From assembly GCA_014729315.1 (NCBI GenBank), contig WJKD01000143.1:1-7620 (forward strand): a DNA stretch of 7,620 bases. Reading direction: 5' to 3'. A program made the translations under genes and the position numbers. This DNA is from Promethearchaeota archaeon (GTDB taxonomy: Archaea > Asgardarchaeota > Lokiarchaeia > Sigynarchaeales > SOKP01). Numbering within the stretch: position 1 is the stretch's first letter; every line of letters begins with the position of its first letter. The notes beneath the pieces were generated by a model, which searched no databases, was not told the DNA's origin, and worked only from the letters and a program-made list of their open reading frames with translations. This document shows, in pieces, positions 1-5,363 of this stretch.

Positions 1-39
1 GAACTCTTTTAAACAAATAAAGTTGAAATTGAGGAAGAA

Positions 40-66
40 AAAAATTATTAAAATTCTTATATATTT
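40..66 (+). promoter_or_regulatory. Candidate promoter of the V4R-like gene
   Basis: The bases before the first gene are almost pure A/T. Two TATA-like stretches are visible: AAAATTATTAAAA around 41-53 and TTATATATTT at 57-66. An archaeal start site lies about 25 bases downstream of its TATA box. The first stretch would therefore give a leaderless or near-leaderless message beginning at the ATG at 75, while the second would start transcription inside the gene. No Shine-Dalgarno sequence sits at a useful distance; a GAGGAAG at 31-37 is too far away. The assignment rests only on composition and spacing. Confidence 0.35.
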
Positions 67-74
67 GAGCAAAA

Positions 75-668
75 ATGACCGAGGAAAACAACGAGATGAT
101 CGGAGACTATAAAGGCATGGTCAAAAATAAAGTCATAACGGCTTTATTACAAGCATACATGGATACCTTAGATTATGATGGAATGAAATCAATTTTAAAA
201 GAAGCTGAGATGTTAGAGCTTAAAGATATCAGAGAAGTAGATCCAGAAGAAACCTTGGATTTTTTTTCTTTTAAAAAAATAATCACAGCCCAAAATTGTC
301 TGTTGTATGGATGCTATGCTCTTCTTTTTGAAATTGGCAAAAAATTTTCTTTCTATCTTTTTCCATTTGGAAAAAGCTTTACTGAAATCGTTCAAGATAT
401 TAACGCTTACATTAGAACTAAAGATTTTAAAGTAGAAATCCTAAAAGAAACCGAAAATACTATAAAAGTTAAAGTACAAAGCTGTGTATTCTGTTCTGAG
501 ATTGGAGTTCCATGCAACTTATTTGTAGGCTTTTTGGTGCATAGTTTGGAAAAGAGTTTACCTTCGAATGAAAAAGTAAGATATATGTACGAGGAAGAAG
601 AGAATGTAAACGATCCACGACATAATACATATGTTTTAACTCTTGAGCATTATAATGAGAAAATATGA
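75..668 (+). CDS. V4R-domain (4-vinyl reductase/hydrocarbon-binding, TRAPP-fold) protein
   Basis: The 197-residue soluble protein has no signal peptide or convincing membrane segment. Residues 14-50 (KGMVKNKVITALL, then a segment ending ILKEAEMLEL) look like the helical N-terminal region of V4R-type proteins. Residues 76-98 (LLYGCYALLFEIGKKF) match the G-x(n)-IGR-like helix that opens the domain. Residues 137-160 carry C137xxC140, P146-C147 and the helix NLFVGFLVHSLEKSL, matching the family pattern C-P-x-C, then P-x-C-x-x-x-x-G-x-L. The late cysteines seen in many V4R domains are absent from the acidic tail (EEEE at 173-176). V4R domains bind small hydrophobic or metal-associated ligands, and the fold is shared with the TRAPP subunit Bet3; no ligand can be inferred here. 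An in-frame TGA at 66-68 rules out an earlier start, though Met8 is possible. A Rab-like GTPase gene follows on the same strand after 178 bases. The family call is by motif memory, so it is moderate. Confidence 0.6.
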   Translation: MTEENNEMIGDYKGMVKNKVITALLQAYMDTLDYDGMKSILKEAEMLELKDIREVDPEETLDFFSFKKIITAQNCLLYGCYALLFEIGKKFSFYLFPFGKSFTEIVQDINAYIRTKDFKVEILKETENTIKVKVQSCVFCSEIGVPCNLFVGFLVHSLEKSLPSNEKVRYMYEEEENVNDPRHNTYVLTLEHYNEKI

Positions 669-749
669 CATCAATTTTCTCAAAAATAATCACCAAAATA
701 AAAATAAATAAATATAACATAAGATCATAATTATAATCAAACTAGCATA

Positions 750-764
750 GATTCGTATCGAATC
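750..764. repeat. Short perfect inverted repeat upstream of the GTPase gene
   Basis: GATTCG-TAT-CGAATC is a perfect 6-bp inverted repeat around a 3-base centre. It is the only G/C-containing symmetric element in an otherwise A/T-dominated 178-base gap. It lies about 12 bases upstream of the candidate TATA box and 83 bases before the GTPase start codon, a position suited to a dimeric regulator. It is too short, and lacks a following T-run, to be a convincing terminator for the gene on its left. It could be chance. Confidence 0.3.
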
Positions 765-775
765 ATTTTAAAAAA

Positions 776-783
776 TTATAAAT
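776..783 (+). promoter_or_regulatory. Candidate TATA box of the GTPase gene
   Basis: TTATAAAT is a good match to the archaeal TATA consensus and is preceded by an A-rich stretch that could serve as BRE. Initiation about 25 bases downstream would leave a leader of roughly 40 bases before the ATG at 847. No Shine-Dalgarno sequence is seen in that leader (it ends GGAAAAATACA). The rest of the 669-846 gap is A/T-rich and contains no gene that I can see. Confidence 0.4.
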
Positions 784-846
784 AATAAAAAATAAAATCT
801 ATGTAATTTTACCATAATTAACCAAATAGATTAACGGAAAAATACA

Positions 847-1395
847 ATGTCAGAAGAAAAGCGGGAGTTCGTCTTCAAGATCACAGTTTTGGGAGACGCC
901 GCAGTAGGTAAAACGAGTCTCATCAACCAATATATTGAACAATCTTTTCAAGAGGATTACAAACCAACTTTAGGTGCTAATATCATTAGAAAAGATGTAA
1001 GCGTGGATGAGATCAATGCAAATGTAAGATTGATAATGTGGGATCTTGCGGGACAAGAAAAATACAATGTAATTCGTTCAATGTACTTCCAAGGTTGTGT
1101 GGGAGCATTATTAGTTTATGATGTGACCCGACATTCTACGTTCGATGCGATTAACTCAAAATGGTTAAAAGATTTTAAAAAATATGTGAAAAAAGAAGGT
1201 ACATACATTTTAATCGGTAATAAAATAGATTTATCAGATCAGCGAGTAGTAGATACCGAAGAGGGAAAGAATTTCGCAAATAAAATCGACGCGAGCGATT
1301 TCATTGAAACGTCGGCAAAAACTGGTGATAATGTTGAAGTTGCCTTTCAAAACCTCGTTCATAAAATATTAGTGAAGTTAGGCGAGATTAAGTAA
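847..1395 (+). CDS. Rab/Ras-like small GTPase (Asgard eukaryotic-signature type)
   Basis: This is a complete single-domain P-loop GTPase of 182 residues, the usual size for the Ras superfamily. All G motifs are present: G1 GDAAVGKTS (16-24), G2 threonine T41 in YKPTLGAN, G3 WDLAGQE (65-71) with catalytic Gln70, G4 NKID (125-128) and G5 ETSAK (154-158). Switch I (YKPTLGA) and WDxAGQE resemble eukaryotic Rab proteins more than Arf or bacterial MglA. It should therefore bind and hydrolyse GTP as a molecular switch; its partners are unknown. The tail ends LGEIK and has no C-terminal cysteine, so Rab- or Ras-style prenylation is not expected, and there is no N-terminal Gly for myristoylation. An in-frame TAA at 832-834 limits the start to this ATG. 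It ends in tandem TAA stops (1393-1398). The preceding gene encodes a V4R/TRAPP-fold protein, a possible partner. Family certain, cellular role not. Confidence 0.95.
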   Translation: MSEEKREFVFKITVLGDAAVGKTSLINQYIEQSFQEDYKPTLGANIIRKDVSVDEINANVRLIMWDLAGQEKYNVIRSMYFQGCVGALLVYDVTRHSTFDAINSKWLKDFKKYVKKEGTYILIGNKIDLSDQRVVDTEEGKNFANKIDASDFIETSAKTGDNVEVAFQNLVHKILVKLGEIK

Positions 1396-1418
1396 TAAAA
1401 GATTCTTCGTTAATTGTA

Positions 1419-1446
1419 ATTTTTATAGTACGCTTCTTTGTTCTTA
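1419..1446 (+). terminator. Possible T-rich transcription end after the GTPase gene
   Basis: About 25 bases after the stop codon there is a T5 tract (1420-1424) and then a pyrimidine-rich stretch CTTCTTTGTTCTT. Archaeal RNA polymerases can terminate at T-rich coding-strand tracts without a strong hairpin. The tract is weak, so read-through into the aminotransferase gene is possible. Confidence 0.3.
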
Positions 1447-1454
1447 ATAAATTT

Positions 1455-1462
1455 CTTATAAT
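1455..1462 (+). promoter_or_regulatory. Candidate TATA box of the aminotransferase gene
   Basis: CTTATAAT lies about 34-41 bases upstream of the ATG at 1496. Initiation about 25 bases downstream would give a very short leader of roughly 10 bases. The sequence up to the start codon (AAATTAACAAATTAATTAATGAATTAATA) has no Shine-Dalgarno motif, which fits near-leaderless translation. Confidence 0.35.
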
Positions 1463-1495
1463 GATTAAATTAACAAATTAATTAATGAATTAATA

Positions 1496-2647
1496 ATGAA
1501 GGAATTAAATCAGAGAGTGAAATCGGCTCCAAAATCAAAAATACGTGAATTATTTGATTTAGCGGCGGGAAGATCTGAGGTCATAAGTTTGGGCATAGGC
1601 CAACCCGATTTCGACACCCCAGAGCCGGCAATTTCGGGAAACATAGAGGCTCTTAGAAAAAACATAACGCACTACGCCCCGACCCGAGGGGTTCCAGAAT
1701 TATTGCAATTGCTGGAGGAAAAGGTACATTCTGTAAACAACATTCCAGTTGATTGGAAAGAAAATATCATCATGGCAAACGGTGGATCCAACGCAATTAC
1801 GCTTGCCTACGCCACACTATTTAATTCGGGGGACGAATTAATCGTGAACTCGCCTAATTTTGTTTCTTATTTCTATTGTGGCAGTTTTTTTGGAATTAAT
1901 GTAAAAGAGATTAAGCGAAATGAGGATTTTTCTCTTAATATGGAAGAGATTGAAAATACGATTAGTGACAAAACAAAGGCGATATTGATCAATTCTCCGA
2001 ATAATCCAACTGGTTACGCTCTTACTAATAAAGAATGGAAATCTATTGCCAACTTAGTCTTGGAAAATGATTTATATTTAATTAGTGATGAAGTGTACGA
2101 AAATTATACCTACGACGATGTGGAACATGTTAGTCCCGCATCAATCGATGGAATGTTTGAAAGGACAATAACTTTAAATGCGATGAGTAAGATGTTTTCT
2201 GCGACGGGCTTTCGGTTGGGTTATGTTGTTGCAAATAAACAAATTATTGATTTAATGGAAAAATACTTGCAATATACGGTTGCAGGGACGAACCACGCCG
2301 CACAATATGGTTTCATTGAGGCTTTAAAAATGGATAGAGGATTCTTCGACGATATTCTCAAGAGTTTCGACGAACGACGGATTCTTGTTTACAATAGATT
2401 AAAAGATTTAGGGTTTGAAGTCGTAAAACCTCGAGGATCGTTCTATATCATGCCTTCTGTCAAAAAGTATAGCATGTCCGGGCTTGAATTTTCTACCAGA
2501 CTAATGCAAGAAAAAGCCATAGCAATCGTTCCTGGCGAAATATTTGGCTCGTATTCCGAAAATATGTTAAGAATCTCCTATGCTACTGCTATAAAAAAAT
2601 TGAATGAGTCAATGGATAGAATTGAGGATTTTGTGAATAACTTGTAA
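1496..2647 (+). CDS. Pyridoxal-phosphate-dependent aminotransferase, class I/II (aspartate aminotransferase superfamily)
   Basis: The 383-residue protein is full length for prokaryotic AspC/AspB-type aminotransferases and transfers an amino group between an amino acid and a 2-oxo acid using PLP. Visible motifs in order are GQPDFDTP (35-42) near the substrate pocket, HYAPTRGVPEL (59-69), SPNNPTG (167-173) with Asn170, SDEVY (197-201) with the pyridine-binding Asp198 and Tyr201, the PLP Schiff-base lysine Lys232 in SKMFSATGFRLGY with Arg240 for phosphate, and LRISYA with Arg359, the usual substrate-carboxylate arginine. The exact substrate (aspartate, aromatic or branched) cannot be read from sequence. 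In-frame TAA at 1466-1468 and the absence of another start codon fix the start at this ATG. It converges on an M20 amidohydrolase gene only 77 bases away; the two may act in amino-acid metabolism but are not co-transcribed. Confidence 0.93.
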   Translation: MKELNQRVKSAPKSKIRELFDLAAGRSEVISLGIGQPDFDTPEPAISGNIEALRKNITHYAPTRGVPELLQLLEEKVHSVNNIPVDWKENIIMANGGSNAITLAYATLFNSGDELIVNSPNFVSYFYCGSFFGINVKEIKRNEDFSLNMEEIENTISDKTKAILINSPNNPTGYALTNKEWKSIANLVLENDLYLISDEVYENYTYDDVEHVSPASIDGMFERTITLNAMSKMFSATGFRLGYVVANKQIIDLMEKYLQYTVAGTNHAAQYGFIEALKMDRGFFDDILKSFDERRILVYNRLKDLGFEVVKPRGSFYIMPSVKKYSMSGLEFSTRLMQEKAIAIVPGEIFGSYSENMLRISYATAIKKLNESMDRIEDFVNNL

Positions 2648-2689
2648 TTCGTAGATTCTAAATATATATCAAATCTTTTCAGGTATTCA

Positions 2690-2720
2690 TCTTTGTTTCT
2701 TTTAAATTTAATTTACTTTT
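2690..2720 (+). terminator. T-rich transcription end between convergent genes
   Basis: The stretch CTTTGTTTCTTTTAAATTTAATTTACTTTT lies 43-73 bases after the aminotransferase stop and just before the end of the oppositely oriented M20 gene. A T-rich run of this kind is typical of archaeal intrinsic termination. No stable hairpin is seen. For the gene coming from the other side only weaker A/T sequence (around 2660-2675) is available. Confidence 0.4.
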
Positions 2721-2724
2721 CGTT

Positions 2725-3867
2725 CTAATTATTATATGTCTTCAGCAATGAATTCGTTAAATATTCAATTGCGCTGAAGATTTGATTTAATTCAACATAT
2801 TCGTTAACTTTATGGATCACTTCTGGATTTCCAGGGCCAAATATAACAAAAGGTATTTTTTTTTGTAGATCGATCAAACGAGCAGCGTCCGTTGCGTAAT
2901 TCAGCCCGATTAGTTGGCTTTTGGACGATTTCTTTAGATTTTGAACGAAGGGATGAGATGCTTTTGATAAAAGTGCTGGTAATTGGTTTAAAACTTCGCA
3001 TTTAATCTTGCATGGTAATGCGTCTAAATTTTTTACATATTCAATAATCGAGTTTGGATCTTCTTCGGGGATTAAACGATAGTCTAATTTCAAAAACACC
3101 TCTTCCGGAACAATGTTAATTGCTGTTCCACCTTTTATTTTACCAATATTTAAGCTTGAAGTTCCTAGCAAGTTGTTTTCCTTTTTTGACAAGCAATAAT
3201 ATAAATTGGGTATAAGTTTCATTGTTCCCTCTATAGCGTTTGTTCCTTTTTGGGGAGTGGAGCCGTGTGCTGCCTTACCAAGAATTTGCACAACTAACCA
3301 TAACGCGCCTTTCTGGGCAATACCTATCTGTAGGTTTGTTGGTTCTGTAATTATCAATAATTCTGCGTCCTTCATAATTCCTTTTTCTGCGAGAATTCGT
3401 GCGCCTTCCATTCCCACTTCTTCGTCAGTCGTGCCCACAAACATTAAAGTGTATTTTTCTAAAAGATGAGATTCATTTTTTAAATTCTTTATCGTGCCGA
3501 TAATCGCAGTAATACCAGCTTTCATATCGGCTGCCCCCCTCCCATAAAGTTTTCCGTCTTCAATTTGTCCCGAGAACGGATGATATTTCCAGCTCGAGAT
3601 ATCACCTGGCGGCACTACATCAAAATGCCCCGAAAAAACTAATTTTCGTTTCCCATTTCCAATTTGAGATACAAGACAATGACGTAAAATGTCATCTTTA
3701 CTGTAAGAAAGAATCTGATTTTGAAATCCCTCGTTTTCGTCGAATACTTGGGTTGCTAAATAATTAACGATTTCTTCGGTTCTTCCTGGTGGGTTTTCGG
3801 AGGGTATTTTCACCAGGCGAGTTACGATGTTTGTAAGATTTTTTTTGGAGATCTTTTTGTTGTTCAT
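2725..3867 (-). CDS. M20 family zinc amidohydrolase (ArgE/DapE/aminoacylase type)
   Basis: The 380-residue protein has the usual length and layout of M20 di-zinc hydrolases, which remove acyl groups from N-acyl amino acids or cleave small peptides. Metal ligands are all visible: His81 in SGHFDVVP, Asp114 in GRGAADMKAG, Glu150 in TTDEEVGMEGA, Glu175 in TEPTNL and His352 in GNPEVIHKVNEYV. The catalytic Asp83 and Glu149 are also present. The lid/dimerisation domain carries His201 in AAHGSTP and the GGTAINIVPEE motif (246-256) around the substrate-contact Asn251. The relatives are acetylornithine deacetylase, succinyl-diaminopimelate desuccinylase and the related LysK-type deacetylases, and these cannot be told apart by eye. 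The stop is TAG. No Shine-Dalgarno sequence precedes the ATG. The gene shares strand with the M24 gene upstream but is separated by 137 bases and a T8 tract, so a separate transcript is likely. Confidence 0.93.
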   Translation of the reverse strand: MNNKKISKKNLTNIVTRLVKIPSENPPGRTEEIVNYLATQVFDENEGFQNQILSYSKDDILRHCLVSQIGNGKRKLVFSGHFDVVPPGDISSWKYHPFSGQIEDGKLYGRGAADMKAGITAIIGTIKNLKNESHLLEKYTLMFVGTTDEEVGMEGARILAEKGIMKDAELLIITEPTNLQIGIAQKGALWLVVQILGKAAHGSTPQKGTNAIEGTMKLIPNLYYCLSKKENNLLGTSSLNIGKIKGGTAINIVPEEVFLKLDYRLIPEEDPNSIIEYVKNLDALPCKIKCEVLNQLPALLSKASHPFVQNLKKSSKSQLIGLNYATDAARLIDLQKKIPFVIFGPGNPEVIHKVNEYVELNQIFSAIEYLTNSLLKTYNN

Positions 3868-3944
3868 ATATTCTAATATGTTTTCGCTCTCTTATTAATT
3901 GAAGTAGTTCTGTTTTTTTTGTCATTTCTTTTTCGTACTTATAG
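3868..3944 (-). promoter_or_regulatory. Candidate promoter region of the M20 gene
   Basis: Reading toward the M20 start on the - strand, two TATA-like boxes are seen: CTATAAGT (3944-3937), which would give a leader of roughly 50 bases, and AATTAATAAG (3900-3891), which would give a nearly leaderless message. Immediately before the ATG lies the small symmetric sequence ATATTAGAATAT (3879-3868). An A8 tract (3920-3913 on this strand) lies between the two boxes. I cannot choose between them. Confidence 0.3.
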
Positions 3945-3988
3945 CCAACGAGTATACATCAGTTAGATAAGGGGCTTCTGACAGATAT

Positions 3989-4004
3989 AAAGAAAGAAAA
4001 AAAA
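3989..4004 (-). terminator. Poly-T terminator abutting the M24 stop codon
   Basis: On the coding strand of the M24 gene, the TAA stop (4007-4005) is followed immediately by eight T residues (4004-3997) and then CTTTCTTT. This is a strong T-tract of the type that terminates archaeal RNA polymerase without a hairpin. It argues against co-transcription of the M24 and M20 genes. Confidence 0.55.
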
Positions 4005-5210
4005 TTAAAGATATTCAACTTCGAAGGAGGTGTTGGGCAGTACGTCAGCGCCGTTTTTAGTGACGAGGGTTGGGGATTCGAGTCTGAGTCCCCCGAGTCC
4101 AGGTCGGTTAAACACGATTGCTGCGATTTCTACCATGTTTTCTTCGAACACCATGGGGCCCCATTCTTTTCCGGGCATCACTACGGGCCAGGACTCATTT
4201 CCGATACACCCAATTCCGTGTCCAATACCAAAGAAAAGGTCATTAGCGTATCCCCCTTTATCTGCGACTTTCCGAACCTCTTGATAACATTCTTCAAATG
4301 TAATTCCTGGCTTCATATTATCAATAAGAGTGTAACATAATTGCTCGTACACATCGTTAAATTGTTTTAGTTCCGGTGGACAGCTTCCTAAAACATAATT
4401 ATGGCTAAGATCTCCCAAATAACAACCGTATTCGCTGTGAAGATCAACAAGCAGCGACTCGCCTTCCCTTACTTCCTTATTTGTGGCGGGAGTGCATCCG
4501 TTGAAAGTCCAACTTGCTCGATACCCGGAACCGATTTCCTCGTTTCCGGTAAAGGTCCATTCGTAATTACTGCCGGCTTTCCTCATTGCTAAGGTACCAA
4601 TCCCGGCAATTTCGTTTTCGGTGAAAACTTTTCCCGGAGCTCGTTCGCTTAAAGTTTCTCTTACTTTGACTTGACCGATATCAGTTATTTCGCTCGCTTT
4701 TCGTAACATCGCAATTTCTTCTGGTTCTTTAATAAATTGAATTCGTTCGGTTTTTTCGTTAAAATCTACGAGTTCACACCCAGGAAACTTCTTTTTAAGG
4801 AATTCCGCTTCGGTGTAAGAGAGTAGTTGTCCCGTCACGCAAATGTCAGTTCCTAATTCGACTCCTATTCTCGGCGGATGTCCTTTAGGATTGTAAACTC
4901 CAGCCTTTCGAGCTGCCGATTGCACTTTTTTCTCCCAAAAGAATCCTTTCATCGGTCCCCATCCTTGTACCTCAATTCGGGATTGAGCCTCAGCCTTAAT
5001 TCTTTCGACGTCCAAAAGAACCGTATACAAAATCGGATCTCCCATACCTTTTTTTGGGAGAAATATGTAACTTTTCCAAGGAACGAAACAACCAGTAAGA
5101 TACGTAATAGATTTAACGCGAGTAAGTACGCAAAAATCTAAGTTAAGCTCGTCCATTGCATTTTGATATTTATCAATATGCCCATTCCAATTAATTTTAA
5201 TTTCGCTCAT
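4005..5210 (-). CDS. M24 family (creatinase/Xaa-Pro peptidase fold) protein with atypical active site
   Basis: The 401-residue protein has two parts: a creatinase-like N-terminal domain (about 10-155) and the pita-bread catalytic domain (about 160-401). It is annotatable as Xaa-Pro peptidase-like by overall plan. Metal-ligand positions seen are Asp256 (LLVDLHSEYG), Asp267 (YLGDLSHNY, 11 residues on), His331 (GIGHGIG) and Glu378 (GLRLES). The fourth ligand, normally a Glu five residues after the Met of a GMVFTIE or NMVxxxE motif, falls on Ala364 in ENMVEIAAIVF; Glu361 is nearby but out of register. The histidine seven residues after the ligand His (the HE-x-P histidine) is Asn338, and no His exists between residues 191 and 256, where peptidases keep another catalytic His. 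It may therefore be a non-peptidase M24 hydrolase or lyase, or inactive as a peptidase. It has a Shine-Dalgarno leader and sits between the M20 and Cdc48 genes. Fold confident, activity uncertain. Confidence 0.85.
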   Translation of the reverse strand: MSEIKINWNGHIDKYQNAMDELNLDFCVLTRVKSITYLTGCFVPWKSYIFLPKKGMGDPILYTVLLDVERIKAEAQSRIEVQGWGPMKGFFWEKKVQSAARKAGVYNPKGHPPRIGVELGTDICVTGQLLSYTEAEFLKKKFPGCELVDFNEKTERIQFIKEPEEIAMLRKASEITDIGQVKVRETLSERAPGKVFTENEIAGIGTLAMRKAGSNYEWTFTGNEEIGSGYRASWTFNGCTPATNKEVREGESLLVDLHSEYGCYLGDLSHNYVLGSCPPELKQFNDVYEQLCYTLIDNMKPGITFEECYQEVRKVADKGGYANDLFFGIGHGIGCIGNESWPVVMPGKEWGPMVFEENMVEIAAIVFNRPGLGGLRLESPTLVTKNGADVLPNTSFEVEYL

Positions 5211-5217
5211 GCAGATT

Positions 5218-5223
5218 TCTCCT
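5218..5223 (-). promoter_or_regulatory. Shine-Dalgarno sequence of the M24 gene
   Basis: AGGAGA on the - strand lies seven bases before the ATG at 5210 (spacer AATCTGC). It supports that start codon. It is the only clear Shine-Dalgarno site at proper spacing for the four genes whose starts are visible without ambiguity, which implies that this message has a leader. Confidence 0.7.
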
Positions 5224-5252
5224 ATTAAATCTCTATTTAGATTATAAGATAC

Positions 5253-5260
5253 TATAAATT
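5253..5260 (-). promoter_or_regulatory. Candidate TATA box of the M24 gene
   Basis: AATTTATA on the - strand lies 43-50 bases upstream of the start codon. Initiation about 25 bases downstream would produce a leader of about 20 bases that just includes the AGGAGA ribosome-binding site. A second A/T box (CTTATAAT, 5248-5241) is also possible but would leave almost no leader before the ribosome-binding site. Confidence 0.4.
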
Positions 5261-5273
5261 ATCTTTGACTAAG

Positions 5274-5290
5274 AATTATAATTTATAATT
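5274..5290. repeat. Perfect 17-base A/T palindrome upstream of the M24 promoter
   Basis: AATTATAA-T-TTATAATT has two perfect 8-base arms around a single central base. It lies about 14 bases upstream of the candidate TATA box of the M24 gene, where an archaeal activator or the BRE/TFB complex could bind. It consists solely of A and T in an A/T-rich region, so it may be fortuitous. It could also act as an alternative TATA element readable in either direction. Confidence 0.35.
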
Positions 5291-5343
5291 AAAATAAAAA
5301 GATTATTACACTTTTCTCTTACAAACTCAAATTTTAAGAACTG

Positions 5344-5359
5344 AAAAAAGAAAAGAAAA
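5344..5359 (-). terminator. T-rich terminator just after the Cdc48 stop codon
   Basis: On the coding strand, the Cdc48 TAA stop (5366-5364) is followed after four bases by TTTTCTTTTCTTTTTT. This resembles the T-tract directly after the M24 stop and fits archaeal hairpin-free termination. It suggests the Cdc48 message ends before the M24 gene. Confidence 0.5.
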
Positions 5360-5363
5360 TGCG

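Noticed and set aside
469..720. Antisense open frame of 83 codons with a hydrophobic N-terminus
   Set aside because: It mirrors the V4R-like gene on the other strand, and its hydrophobic start comes from the A/T-rich intergenic region. No recognisable motif or ribosome-binding site.
837..1070. Exact 14-base direct repeat GAAAAATACAATGT at 837-850 and 1057-1070
   Set aside because: One copy spans the GTPase start codon and the other encodes conserved residues after the GQE motif. A/T-rich sequence makes such a match plausible by chance.
1496..5210. Aminotransferase, M20 and M24 genes as an ectoine-degradation cluster (DoeA is an M24 protein)
   Set aside because: The deacetylase of that pathway belongs, to my knowledge, to the AstE/aspartoacylase group rather than M20. 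The genes are not in one orientation, and the M24 active site is divergent.
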